A stretch of 64,000 nt of DNA from Paguma larvata (GCA_030068075.1 CM057832.1:74119502-74183501), one strand, 5' to 3'; counted from the first letter of the stretch, positions 35,801 to 47,839 are shown. Notes: generated from the sequence alone by a model not told the origin. A program made the numbers and translations.

Positions 35801-38299
35801 GAGTTGATCGTTGTTGAAGCAGGAGATGGAGACGTGGAGTTCATTATATTATTCTCTCTGCCTTTGCTTTCAATTTCCAAAGAAGTTTGTGAACTGTCTG
35901 CAGGGAAAGCTGGAAAAAATAGGGATCAGATGTGATCCTCAACCTTGAGTTTAGATCTGGAATTTAGGAGTGCGTAAAGTGACAGGGACATACGTTTCTG
36001 ATCAAGTACAAGGAAGTGTTTTTGAACTAAATTGTTCATTACGGCAAGAAAGGACTATCTGAGGGGACTATACTTCTGGTCAGTGAAAATATACAAAGTG
36101 GGTATTGAACATGAGCTAAGGGCTTGCATTAAGTTATTTTTTCAGACCTATTCCAGTGTGGTGGTCTAGGAACTCTTTTTTCCCTATCTTAAAGACCACC
36201 TGATTCAGGGTGCTAATTGCAAAAGCACGCGCAGTGATGGTTTCTATGTGCTTGTGTTTGTAGTATGCATGAGTGTGAAGCAGAGAGCCTGGGATTTAGA
36301 GCATAGGCGTGGAAGAAGAATGAGAACAGGCAAATAAAACATTTACGCAGAACAGGAATGATCTAAAAACAAATTTATTTAAGCCCTGCGAGGCTTAACT
36401 TCCTACTGCTGAGAGTCCTGGTGAATTTCTTTTAGTTCACTGAAAAGTCAAAATGGCTTCTCTATCACTAGGTAACAAACCCAAACATCAAGCTTTAAAA
36501 CACTAATTTAACCAGGTTTCAGGAAACCATGCAAAGAGATCATTAAAAGAACACAGTCCTTTGCTACCTGGGCATCATTTTCTTTACCTCAGATGTGCTA
36601 ATTTAGTCTGTTGGGGTCAGAACTTCCATGCCACCAGACTTTTTACAAGGGTCAAGATTTGACTCAACGAGAAACTAAAAGAGAAAAGACGGATTTAAAA
36701 AAAAAAAGCGCTACATTTCTTCCAAGTCGTCTTTAAGACTATTCTGTAAATCTTATATTACACATTTGAATAGACAACATCCACACTGACTTCTTTTCCC
36801 CCCTTAGCATAAAGGAAGACATTTTTTTTTAATCAGGTTCTTCTCTTCTTAATCAAGGAAAGAATAATCAAGCAGAATGCATTCTTTACTTTGTCCACAT
36901 CTGCTCCCAACACGAAGGGCATCTCCACGGTATAACCCAATTTTGGTTCTGACTTATGCAATTAAGTAATCAAATCCTTTTTCTGGAATTTCTACTTCTC
37001 TCAGTGTAATTTGGCTTCGTCTGTTGTGCAGAAAGCCTCTCGGCATGCACCGTTTGCATATCGGATTATCCACCGCTAGCCCAGAATCCCATCCCTAGGC
37101 TGAGCCGGTCTACCAAGGATTTTCTTACACTTGAGAAACTGGAAAAATCACAATGAAGTGCATGTGCATTCTATTTGAAGACGGTTATGACTTTCTCTTC
37201 CCCAGGCAGCTTGGGTGTTTTGATTCTTCCCATCACTGCGATGCTCAAAATTATTTCTTTGACTCTACTGATTTCCAGCCAAGTTCACTGCGAACCAAAA
37301 TTAAGGAAAAATAGCATTCCAGATGCCTCAGATAATTGTAGCATCTGAATTCTCAACATAGGACATTTGAAGACATCATCATCTTTTAGAATGAGCCAAC
37401 TCAGTTCTGTGAATTTCAGAGGAAGCCTCAGCCACTGATCTCTCCTCATTTTCTATCAACATTTATTGAGTACGTACAAAAGAAATCCTACTTGTTGGCA
37501 GAGAGATGGTAAAACAAGCCAAGAGTGTGCTTTAATCACTGGAACTAGCCTTAACTCAGTGTGAAAAGTAAATGAGGAAGAGGATTTCAGAGGAACCATT
37601 TGATAAAAGAACTTGTCTTCAACACATTAAGAAGACAAGTACAGATTGAGTGAGCTTAGGGTCCGTGCTAGCTGCTCTCTAACAGAAAGTGAACTACTAA
37701 TTAAAGAAAAGGTTTGATTAAATCTTGACAAACACAGCTCTGTTTCTGTTCACAGGCCCTTCGTCACATTAGAGAGGGCCCAAAGGACCAGACTACCCAC
37801 CTATTTTTACTCTTTGAAAGTAAAGCTGACAAGATGAACTACCAGGATGGAGTCAGTTCTATCTTGCTCAAGGAAATTCATAAAGATTTTAATAATTTGC
37901 ACCTGGGAAGCATAAATAATCTCTGAAGGGATTTTTTTTTCAAGTGGGTTATCAATTACTGCCCTCTTTTAGGAGCACTTTGACCAGGTAGTTATAGCTT
38001 AATTTAACATTCCTAACATACAGACTTCCATCACAACCATCGTCGGGGACAGTGAAATCACATGAAAGTATCACAATCATCATGATAACAAGTAAATTCC
38101 AAATAGGCTTCTGCTATGGCGCCATCAGCAGACCACCACCAATTGATTAGGCAAAGTAAAATAACTCACACTTCTCCCCATAAAATGCCTACTTCCTCTT
38201 CTCTAAAGAAGGCACTGTGGTCAACTTACTTACTATTTCATCCTTGGTGTCTGGGACACTGTAAATGATGGGAAGAAAGCAAATCTCTGCTAAATATGA

Positions 38300-38322
38300 A
38301 TGAATGAATGAATGAATGAATG
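38300..38322 (+). repeat. TGAA microsatellite
   Basis: Five tandem GAATGAAT-type tetranucleotide units, possibly the tail of an L2 3' end (preceded by a diverged LINE-like stretch). Confidence 0.85.
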
Positions 38323-38589
38323 CCTAACAAGAACTCTGATTCAGCTGGATTTTCCAGTCTGTGAAACAAATATGGACCATACGTAGGGTTTAGTTTGCTT
38401 TTTGGGGGGAAATGAACACATATTTTTCTTCAGTGTTAATTTATTTGTTCAGTGAACATAAAGTTTTAAAAAAGTTGGAGCTATTACTCCAACCCAGCCA
38501 CGTTTGTGTTTAGCCCCCCTAAACACCCTTGGCTGACATCTGCAAACTTGGACTTGGGGAAAGTTCTCACCATTCCTTCATCAAAATGT

Positions 38590-39005
38590 TTCACTGTGGC
38601 TAAGTGTTTATGCAGACAATACAGTCTATGCTAAATACCTTCCGAGAGCAGGGAATTTGGGTACATGGTAGGTACTGGGTATCTATACAACCACCCCCAA
38701 TAAAAACCCTGAGCACTGAGTCCCTAATAAGTTTCCTTGGTAGGCAACATCTCACACATGTTGTCACAATTCATTGCTGGAGGAATTAAGTGCTTTCAGT
38801 AGGACTCCACTGAAATAAGTCTCTTGGATGCTTAAGCTTCGTTTCCTCTGGACTTTGCTCCATGTGGCTTTTCTTTTTGCTGATTCTGTGCTGTATCCTT
38901 TCACTGCAATCAATTACAGCCATTAGGGTGACGATATGCTGAATCATGTGAGCCTTCCTCGTGAATCACCAAACCTGGGGTGGTCTAGGGGACCCTCAAC
39001 CCACA
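38590..39005 (+). mobile_element. Probable ancient solo LTR of an endogenous retrovirus
   Basis: Text such as CAATAAAAACCCTGAGCACT (TATA-like), GGTAGGCAACATCTCACACA, GGACTCCACTGAAATAAGTC, TGGACTTTGCTCCATGTG, TGCTGTATCCTTTCACTGCA, and TGGTCTAGGGGACCC resembles a mammalian ERV long terminal repeat. The expected polyadenylation signal near 38907 has decayed. No internal retroviral genes are seen. I cannot name the family with confidence. Confidence 0.5.
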
Positions 39006-40954
39006 AGACACAGTGAATCTGAAGTAGTAAGGAACCAAATCTGTCTAGTCCAGATTTCTCATTTTTTCACTTGGGCTAAGGTTGATCTAAAATACATTTC
39101 TATAGGACACAGAGCTAGTTAGAAGGAAATACTGTAACACCAAAATCATGTCTACGCCCCCACTAGTTTCGTCCAGTACATCGCTTGCTGCTTGGCTACA
39201 GTCCGCCTGTTCTCCGAAGACCTCCCGTTTGCTTCAAGATGTGCCGCATGGTTGCAGATTTGCACCATGTTGCATTTTCAATTAAACCAGCTAAATGGGG
39301 TGTTTTAAGAGGATGATTTCCAAGCTGCCAGGACAATAATGCCACAAACTCCACCAGATTTTATTAGAGTCAAATGACGGTATAAATCATTAGGAAAATG
39401 TGTGCCAACCACAGAAACAGCAATGTCTCAAATGCTCAGAGTACTGAACACCATCCAGTTGGCCGAGAAAGAACCATGTGGCTTAAAACCATTTTTCACA
39501 ATTACTATCCTAGCTAGTTCATAGTTTTTGGCAGAAATGCCCCACATGCATAGTCGAACTCAGCTAATTTTCACTCTGCCGATCGACAAATATAATTTTT
39601 TCCCCTCAGAAAAACCACCCAGAGAGCTTTCATGAAATCTTGAGGTAGGACATCAAAAAAAGTGAGCCCATTTATTAGAGCCTGGCTTGAGAAATGCGTA
39701 TTAAACAGGCCACCCTATATTCATCACAGAAAATTCCACTGTGCTAATGAAGATGGCGAATTCAGAATATCAGTCATGCTAACTACTAGCGTCTGAGAGT
39801 CCAATAGCAAGATTTCACAAGCCCTTCTTTACTTTTCTCTTTTGAATTGAGCTTGCCTTCTCTAAGGCAAGAGGGGGAAAAATTAAGTTATTAAGTATGG
39901 GCTGTCTAAAATCATTACTAGTTCTTTTTTTTCCCCAAAATATATCATTCGTTCTTAACAGTCAAACAAGAGATATTGTACAATGCTGCATCGATTTCTT
40001 TACGTGATAAAATATTTACATGACTAAAGGAATAAAAGGAATAAAACCTCTTCTATCAAACTTAGTTTTTCACCCAAGTTTCATTTCCAGGTGGTCTTTT
40101 TGGGGCTGTTCATCAATAGCCCACGTGCGGAATTCCATCCACAAGTGTGTGTTTTATGATGATTTCAAAAGATGTGAAGCTGCTGCAGATTGCAGACCCC
40201 TCCCACAAAGAGAAGGATCTGCCAACAAAGAGGCTCTCCCCCCTGCATTTCAAGTTCAGCATCTGTCTTAACTCTGTAGGGCAGGGAGGGATTCTATCAC
40301 GACGGAGCTCACCGAGGGCTTCGACTGGATCACGTTCTCTTCCTGAGTCTGGGGGTGCGTGGACAGGTATTTATGGTCTTCTTAAAAATTTCTCTGTACC
40401 TGAAATATTTTACAGTAACTTAAAAAAATGTTTAACCCCCTGAATTTGTTCGACTGGCAGTTCCAGACCCTCGAGAGGCACCTCACTTAGCCTTGCTGTC
40501 TGTAGAGTCCAGCTGCATTTTCTTTAGTAGGGTCAAAATGATCCATCATACCAGCTGGGGACATTAAAACCATTTCTGTCATACCTAATTCCCACAGACT
40601 TGGCCAAATCTTTGTGACCTTTTCTGTCCAATAACCTTGGTGTGTGGAGCATCTTGAAAGTATAGAATAAGCCAAGCATATTTTCAATCAGTGCAAGTAA
40701 AGTAAAAACATCTTCGTGTATGAAAACTGCCAGCTTCCTAAATAGAAAATGTTGTAACTGAAAGTTAGAAGATTAAAAAAAAAAAAAAAAATTGAGTTCA
40801 ATGGACCAAGCGTGCTTTAAAATGTCCCGTAAGTTTAAAAACCCCTTCTTACCCCAGCTGATCATGGGAAAATGCAAGCTGGCTGTCTTCATATAAACCT
40901 CGTGTTTGAGGGAGGGTAGAGCAAAGAGGTCTCAGAGGGCTCTGGGACCCTAAC

Positions 40955-41083
40955 ATTGGCACAGATTGGGAACTTGTTCGAGATAAATACAAATTCCCAG
41001 AGATCGGCCGGGGGGTAGGAGAGGGGTGGCCGGCAGTTCCTCCAGATGATTCTGATGCCTGCCAGCTTGAGAACCACGGATGT
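40955..41083 (+). mobile_element. MER5-like hAT DNA transposon fragment
   Basis: TTGGGAACTTGTTCGAGATA, AATACAAATTCCCAGAGAT, and the closing CCAGATGATTCTGATGCCTG with GCTTGAGAACCAC match the non-autonomous MER5A family. Confidence 0.7.
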
Positions 41084-41089
41084 CAAGGT

Positions 41090-41310
41090 TGGAAGTCCGG
41101 GCTCTGGGCTCGGAGCGACTGGGTTTAAATTCCAGGGCTTGGCCCTGATCAACAGTAAGACTCTGGACAAGTTACTTATTCGTCTATTCTTTAAGTTCCT
41201 CGTCTGTCAAATGAAGATAAGGATAGTTCCTAACTCACTGGAAAACTGGCAGTAGAGAACACAAGCGAAAGTCTGGCAGCGTGCTTGACGTATACTAAGC
41301 ACTCAAATGT
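41090..41310 (+). mobile_element. MIR
   Basis: A nearly full-length sense MIR: GGGCTCTGGGCTCGGAGCGA, CTGGGTTTAAATTCCAG, GACTCTGGACAAGTTACTTA, CTCGTCTGTCAAATGAAGAT and ACGTATACTAAGCACTCAAA appear in consensus order. The 69-codon ORF at 41046-41255 overlaps it and is not a gene. Confidence 0.85.
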
Positions 41311-41449
41311 GAGCAAATATTTACCCAACTCTGGAGATCATCAAAGATGTGCTTTTGTTCCAGATTACTCAACTGTTTATTTGATTAGTGTTTGTTGAGC
41401 ATTTATTACCTATCAGACTCAGCCAATGAGTGACATAGGATTCCTACCT

Positions 41450-41835
41450 CGCTGCCTGACTGCGTATTAGAATCACCCAGTGAGGGGTGATAAAATTCCC
41501 CCTACTCAAGCCACACTCACCAAAACATAAAAAATTCTGATGGGGGGCCCAAGCTTGGCTATGTTTTTATTTTTATTTTTTAATTGTTTGTTTATTTTTG
41601 AGAGAGAGAGAGAGAGAGAGTGAGCGAGAGCATGAGTAGGGGAGGGGCAGAGAGAGAGAGGGAGACACAGAATCCAAAGCAGGCTCCAGGCTCGGAGCTG
41701 TCAGCACAGAGCCCGATGCACAGCCTGAACCCATGAACTGCAAGATCATGACCTGAGCTGAAATTGGACACGCAACTGACTGAACCACCCAGGCGCCCCT
41801 TGGATATGTTTTTTTAAATCTCAGGAACTTTTAGT
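41450..41835 (+). mobile_element. MER5-like fragment split by a SINE
   Basis: TATTAGAATCACCCAGTGAG and AAAATTCTGATGGGGGGCCC, then CTCAGGAACTTTTAG beyond the SINE at 41566-41799, read as a MER5-type element. Confidence 0.5.
41566..41799 (-). mobile_element. SINEC (felid type) inside a MER5 fragment
   Basis: A minus-oriented complete copy ending CACCCAGGCGCCCC. The duplication is TTGGCTATGTTTTT (41555-41568) and TTGGATATGTTTTT (from 41800). It separates two halves of an older MER5-like element. Confidence 0.93.
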
Positions 41836-43630
41836 TTCTTCCAAAGGAAGACACAGAGCTGCAAGTGGGAATTACAGTCTAAAGCCCAAGACCAGAGGCT
41901 GGATGTATGTACACGATCCCAGAGAAGCTTCTGGAAGGAACTTTGCCCAGCAAACTTTCACTGGGGCTTATATATTCCCCTCCTGCTTTACTGATCTTCT
42001 TAGGAAGCACAATTCGTGTTTCCCTCAATCCTCAGTGCTTGCCACCTTGTCCAGACAAAGAACAGGTGCAGGAGAAGTCTGTCTGTGCCACAAGAAGTGA
42101 GTGCTATTTTTAGGACTGTGCCCTCCCCACTCCTGGAAGCCTGAGCACAGTGTTTCAGGGAAGAACAGTAATTACATGGCCATCATCTCTGTAACCAACT
42201 CCCAGAGATGCAGATGGAGATTTCCCCGGGTATATTGCCCAAGCTTCAAGGCTAGACATAATGGTTTCACACACCAGTTTCCAAGGGGAGGGGCACCAGG
42301 GGCAAAGCTTTTAAATTAATTAAAAGAGACACTCAGGCACACTTCATGCCATTCTTTAATCTCCACTCTCCTGTGATAAATATAGAATGACAGGCTGGGG
42401 CCTGGGCTAATGAGCTAAAGGCAGGACCCTATGGAGGCTGGCCAAGCAGCCCTCGGAAACACTCCAGCAGGGCCCAGCATTCAGAGAGAGGAAGAAGGAA
42501 ATCAGCACCTTGCCTCAGCCAGGTCACCGATGTGTCACCAGGAGGCTCTGAAAAGTACGCACTGAGCATGTGATTCTCCCTCTTCCTTGACTAGCAGCGG
42601 TTGAAACAATGGACCAAAGGAAATAGCATGTATTTCCTTTTAATTGCAAATCAAATATCAGAAAATAATCATAGTCAAGATTCATAGAGGGTTTTCTATG
42701 GTCAGAAAAGGCACAGCACTAAAGACCTCTCATGTAGTACTTCATTTAATTGTGGCGGCCGGCTTCCCAAGTGATCCTCACCACCTGGTGTGTACATCCT
42801 CACCATACAGTAGTCCCCTCACACACGAAATGAGAGCTGGCCCATGTGACCAAAAGAAAATTCCAGAAGAAATGGTCTGTGACTTCTGAGTTTAAATGAT
42901 AAAAGACATTGCGACCTCTAACATGATTTCCTGGATTATTTGCCCCAACAGAAGCCAGCACCATCTCAAGTAGACACTCAAGCAATCCTCTCACTGCAGG
43001 ATGAGGCCAATAACTAGGCCACTTGCAAGGGAATCCTCCAGCTCCAGCCGAGCCTCTGAGTCATCCAGCTGAAGTCCCAGACATCGCAGAAAGAGAAGCC
43101 CGGACCCACAGAACCCAGGAGCCAACTGTTTGAAAAATTAAGTTCTGGGATTTGTTACACAGTACTAGCTAACTCATACAAAAGAACCAGATACTTTTAT
43201 GTTACAGTTGAGGAGAGTTAGAGATAACTCACAGGCACGGTAACTGAAGCAATGGGGATCTGCGACGAGGTTGGCAGATTTGAAGTTCTCGCTCTCATTC
43301 TGTCCTATTACTCCTGACAGATAAACTTAAGGTATGTAACCTCTTTCCGTCCTTTTCTATTTAATGATTAGAAAGCTCTGAAACTCTTTAGTTGTTCCAA
43401 GATACTTCGTTCATCCTCTGAGGCACCCACCATTCTGTCTTGAATTTTAGTCATTTCTCTATGGATGGATTAGAGGGAGGGTTGCAGTAGCATCTTTCTT
43501 AGGATAGTCCTTGTCAACAGCAAAAGGGTGGAGCCAGGATGCCAGGTCAATCCTGCGGACTCCCACCAACCTGCCTGGTTTCACAGAGTTTCTCTAACAT
43601 GTTCAGGCCAGGTGATTTTAATTAATCACC

Positions 43631-43834
43631 AGGTTTATTAATTTTTGAGAGAGGAAGAGAGACAGACCACAAGCTGGGGAAGGGCAGAGAGAGAGGGAGA
43701 CACAGAATCCAAAGCAGGTTCCAGGCTCTGAGTTGTCAGCACAGAGCCCGACGCGGGGCTCGAACCCATGAACCATGAGATCATGACCTGACCTGAAGTT
43801 GGATGCTCCAGCGACTGAGCCACCCAGGCGCCCC
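43631..43834 (-). mobile_element. SINEC (felid type)
   Basis: A minus-oriented copy from TTTATTAATTTTTGAGAGAG to GAGCCACCCAGGCGCCCC. Flanks CAGGCCAGGTGATTTTA and CAGGCTGGGTGACTTTA look like an aged target duplication. Overlapping ORFs (43618-44025, 43638-43823) are SINE translations. Confidence 0.92.
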
Positions 43835-45334
43835 AGGCTGGGTGACTTTAGACAAGTTGTGTAAATTTCAGGAGCCATAGATTCCTTGCTCTTAACATAG
43901 GGCCAATATTCACCCACACGCTTTTGTTCACACCAGGTATTTAGCACGTCGCCTGTCACACAGTAAGAGCTCCATAAAAACGTTAACCTCTTTGAATGAC
44001 CAAACAGGTACTGAAAAACAACCAATATTTAAACGCCCAAACAAAAGCTCTTCCCTCAACCTTTCCTCATACGAAAGGGGAATTTCTGAAGAAACAGCAA
44101 TGGTTCTTCGGGGTGAAGCAATCTCGCTCTACAGGTACCCTAGACTGGTCAAGGTGCTAATGCCTTGGCCATGGTTCCTCCAGAGCCCAGTCCGCCCTGC
44201 TGGAGTGACAGGAAGGTCAGGGAAAGGTGCCCTCCACGTCCACCATTTGCTGGGACGTGTGCTAACGGCACGTCAGCTCCATCTTGCCAGAAGAAACGTA
44301 AGGCAACGAGGGTCCCCCTCTTCCCAGCCTTATGAACTGAGGTGGAGACAGATTTCACTTCCATCCTTTCTCTTAATCCCATTACACTCTTTATCAGTTT
44401 GTCAGCACCGGACAAAGCTCCCCCACATCCTGCCAACACTCTTTCTAATGCCTTCCCGGGTGGCTCGCTCTTCCTTGGTCTTGGAGCTAACAAGCTGTCA
44501 AGTGTCCCGGTGTCCCTTCAGGTGATTTCTACTCAAATGCCGTTTGGAGTCCAAACTCCCTTTGAACTTAGCTTTATGGCTCCTTTTTTTTTTTTTTTTC
44601 TTTTTTGCCTGAAAGAATTTTCTATGTAAAATTCTCTCTGGGGTCCTGAAATATTTCCACAACCTTCTACTTCTGGGTGAGACTAAGAAAAACGAAATTG
44701 GGAGATAAGCCAGCCACTTTCACCCATCTCAAAATAAGCACAAATTCCTGGCACTGCGAGGTGCTAGGGTCAGGTCTTCCTGGGGGGGGGGGGCGGGCAG
44801 GGTAGAAGTGATTCCACCCCTTCCCCAGTGTGACAAGAGTACAATGAAAATATTAACAGCATTGAAACAAAGCGCCAAAGGAAAGGTACCATGAGCCGCA
44901 GAGACAGAGGGCCCAGCAGAGTGGAGGAAGTAAAGAGGGGACAGAGGAGAACAAGGGAGACCGGGCACAGCCGCCTCAGGCAGGCGCCCTGAAGAAGGGG
45001 TGAGCCCCATCTAAGTCCATGGCGGAAGGCAGGAAGAGCAGCTAGGTGGAAAGAATGAAAGGCACGGAGGCAGGAAAGCATGAGACAGGTCTGCAAAATA
45101 CTGTGGGTTTGCAGAGAAGCAGGGACAGGACCTCGAAAAATAAAGGAGATTAAGGGAACCGCCCTCGCGATAACCAGCCAAGAAGACTTACAAAAAATAG
45201 AAAAGTAAAGGTCTCTTTGTAGATTACAGAGCAAACTGGAGACACAGGGGTTTCATGAGTGAGAGTAAGTGACGTGTTACTCAGTGATCATGAACATTAA
45301 AACCCTAAGACAAGAGAAATATATATATATATAT

Positions 45335-45557
45335 TTTTTTGTTTTAACTTTATTTATCTTGAGAGAAAGAGAGAGCACAGGAGTGTGCATACATGAGAGC
45401 GGGGGAAGGGCAGAGAGAGCGAGAGAGAGAACCCCAAGCAGGCTCTGCGCTGTCAGCGCAGAGCCAATACGGGGCTCAAACCCACGAGCCATGAGATCAT
45501 GACCTGAGCCGAAATCAAGAGTTAGACGCTTAACCGACTGAGCCGCCCAGGCGCCCC
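45335..45557 (-). mobile_element. SINEC (felid type)
   Basis: A minus-oriented copy ending GAGCCGCCCAGGCGCCCC. A short TA run adjoins its tail at 45320-45334. Confidence 0.92.
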
Positions 45558-46200
45558 AGAGATAAATAAATATATTTCCGAAGGAGGCCCTGTCGAGTGA
45601 ACAGGTGGTCAGCTCTTCTCAACACTTAAGCGAATTCCCCTCGCTGGAAGTTCTTGCCTGAACCACTGAACTGGCTACAAATCACAGACTTCCCAGCCAG
45701 TTTTCCCCTTAGTTTAAAAAACGATTTTCCCTAGTGTTTAAAAACTATTACCAAAAGCGAGCAAGCACATATTAGAGGACTTAAGCCAGGGACCTGTTAC
45801 TTACCAGGAGGGTCATTTCAATGATTTCCAAGAGCCATTAGCCACTACCCAGACTGGTTTCAAGGTGGAGAAAACGTGTGTCAGAGAGAAACACGATCCC
45901 TGATAGCTCTAAGGGTGTCTGTCTGCACCTTAGTATATTTTTCTATCCCCTGGCCCAGATTTAGAAAGCTACACAGAGTAAGCTCTCAAACAGAACTTCT
46001 CAAACAGAACTCCCTTCTCTTTTTGCCCTAGAGCCAAAGAGCTAAGTTCCACAAAGATCCAGAAAACATCACAGGCCATCAAGCGATCTCCGATGGTGGG
46101 TCTCCTGACACAGAACAATATCCCTGGTCCCTGCTTCTGTGTCCTCCCAGGCCCCACGGATGTCCCCGGCACAACACGGCCCCGGGCCAGGCTTCCTCAC

Positions 46201-46314
46201 CATATACCACATGCTTGGCCACTTGGGATCGTTGAAGTAAGTAGGCTGGGCACGACTGAAGTCATAATCCCTCTTTGTCCGTCTTTTTACCACTTGCTGT
46301 TGGATCCACTCCAC
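46201..46314 (-). CDS. PCSK5: PCSK5 exon (presumptive exon 3): prodomain end and autoactivation site
   Basis: This 114-bp, 38-codon internal exon encodes a segment beginning VEWIQQQVV and ending KWPSMWYM. PCSK5 is a secreted, calcium-dependent, furin-like serine endoprotease that cleaves precursor proteins after basic residues in the secretory pathway and at the cell surface. The exon holds the end of the inhibitory prodomain, then RTKR (exon residues 12-15), the family's primary autocleavage site, then the mature N-terminus DYDFSRAQ. PCSK6 differs clearly here (VKRQ at the site), so PCSK5 is preferred. On the minus strand the exon follows a pyrimidine-rich tract ending in cag and is followed by a gtgagg donor; both boundaries are phase 0 and join codon-perfectly to the exon at 13266-13409. 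Compared with human PCSK5 recalled from memory, I see Lys to Arg five residues before the cut site (KRRTKR) and Ser to Pro after RAQ. No stop or frameshift is present. Confidence 0.96.
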
Positions 46315-46487
46315 CTGCCAAGAAGAAGGACATTTGGTGAGCTCTCAAGATCCACCACAGTTAGCACGACATCAGTGATGGGCTGAAGCAGTTCCCATCT
46401 GAGCCAACTTGGTTCAAGTCACAGACTTCATGCCGGGAACGAGAATCTGTGCCCCTGCTCTCCGATTCTCTAGAAACCTAGTTCTCC

Positions 46488-46734
46488 TTTATTTATTTGT
46501 TTCTATTTTTCTGATGTGTATTCATTTTTGACACAGAGAAGGAGAGAGAGAGAGAGAGAGAGGCAGAGCCATGAGTGGCGAAGGGGCAGAGAAAGAGGAG
46601 ACACAGAATCCGAAGCAGGCTCCAGGCTGAGCTGTCAGCACAGAGCCGGACTCGGGGCTCGAACCCACCAACTGCAAGATCATGACCGGAGCTGAAGTCA
46701 GACGCTTAAACTGACTGAGCCACCCAGGCGCCCC
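46488..46734 (-). mobile_element. SINEC (felid type) just upstream of the RTKR exon
   Basis: A minus-oriented copy, hence sense to PCSK5, from TTTATTTATTTGTTTC to GAGCCACCCAGGCGCCCC. It lies 174 bp 5' of the exon at 46201-46314 on the gene strand. Its tail side contains a GA run (46540-46562). Confidence 0.92.
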
Positions 46735-47839
46735 ATGGGGGTGTTATTTAAAACAGGTAATCATTATGGCAACATAAAAATAAACAATTTCCCTTACGAA
46801 TGGTGCATCTCACATCCGGTATCAGCCCTGGTGGCATTCTACAATTTGTTCCTAAAGTCTCCTTCGTAGGATCTCTCTGGCCGTAGCTAATGTAGCCATA
46901 CGATTCTAAAAGTTTCTGTGCTACCATTTATCCCTCCTCTCCACAAAGAGATTAAAAACTGAGGGGAGAGAAACTTCAGGGTCCTCTAGTGATTCCACGT
47001 GCACCCATTCAGTAAAGATTTCAAAACCACTTTTGCCTACTTGATTAAAGATCTCTGGAGGGGAAGGGAGACTAAGGCACCGATCAACAGGCTCAGAGGG
47101 CATGGTTACGAATAAGGTACTAAGGTCAAAAGCCAGACTAATAGATGTCTCGGAGTCTCACACTGAGAGAATATATTCAACAAGACTATTGGTATGTAAG
47201 GTGAATCTGAACTGTGAATTCCTAGTTACAGCACTAACGAGGCCAACAGAATTACACGGCCTCCTAAATAAATACAAAACCCACTTAAGGTGAGGATCCC
47301 TGCTCAGCGTCACACCTGTGCCTTCTCTGACGGGGGATTTAGGCAAAAATACGAGTCCAGAAAAAATGCTAACAAATGAAAAATCATTATTCTACAGATA
47401 GGAAAGGTTTTTCTGCTCCTGTTTCATTAATGCAGACGAAGGGACTCTCTGGCACTGGAACGTTCTCCCCCTACCCGCACCCCCCCCATCATACCTGTGC
47501 ACACCAGACAGAGGAGATTGCTGTGTATTTCTTTAAACTCCTGGACAGCAGCTGTCAGGGCCACTAAGAGGGATCTTGTTTTTTCTTTGACTCAAGAGGC
47601 TGCTCTTTAGAAATCACATCGAAACTAATGTGGCATTAAAAAATGCGTGTACATTTTTTCTTTTTAATGAAGAGGGTAATTTTTAAGTGGCTGGATTTCT
47701 AAAAATATAGGGGAAAAAAATCAAGTTCTTTCTCAATCAAAGCAGAGCAGTATGCATGGGCATGCGTGCACTTTTTCTATTTCCAGGAAACATTCTAATC
47801 TCTTCATTTCAAACAATCTTTCTAAGGAAGGAGTCTCAT

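Larger units (their letters stand above)
13410..46200 (-). other. PCSK5: PCSK5 intron 3 (complete, 32,791 bp)
   Basis: This intron separates the RTKR exon from the active-site Asp exon. 13.4-17.6 kb is unique apart from a possible ancient LINE fragment near 14.5-14.9 kb. 17.6-33.3 kb is dense in MIR, L2, L1M, SINEs and simple repeats. 33.3-41.5 kb lacks SINEs and holds an L1M 3' end, an LTR-like element and MER5/MIR fragments; 35.8-38.5 kb and 39.0-40.9 kb show nothing I can name beyond a TGAA microsatellite. 41.8-43.6 kb and 43.9-45.3 kb are otherwise unremarkable. I saw no additional exon of PCSK5 or another gene. Confidence 0.85.

Noticed and set aside
43992..44525. A 177-codon ORF with an overlapping antisense 114-codon ORF
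   Set aside because: No recognisable domain, no splice or promoter context, and an opposing ORF of similar size; consistent with chance in a GC-richer stretch.
44770..45234. A 154-codon Leu-rich minus ORF
   Set aside because: Low-complexity wording ending in a Pro run from a C/G homopolymer; no domain recognised.
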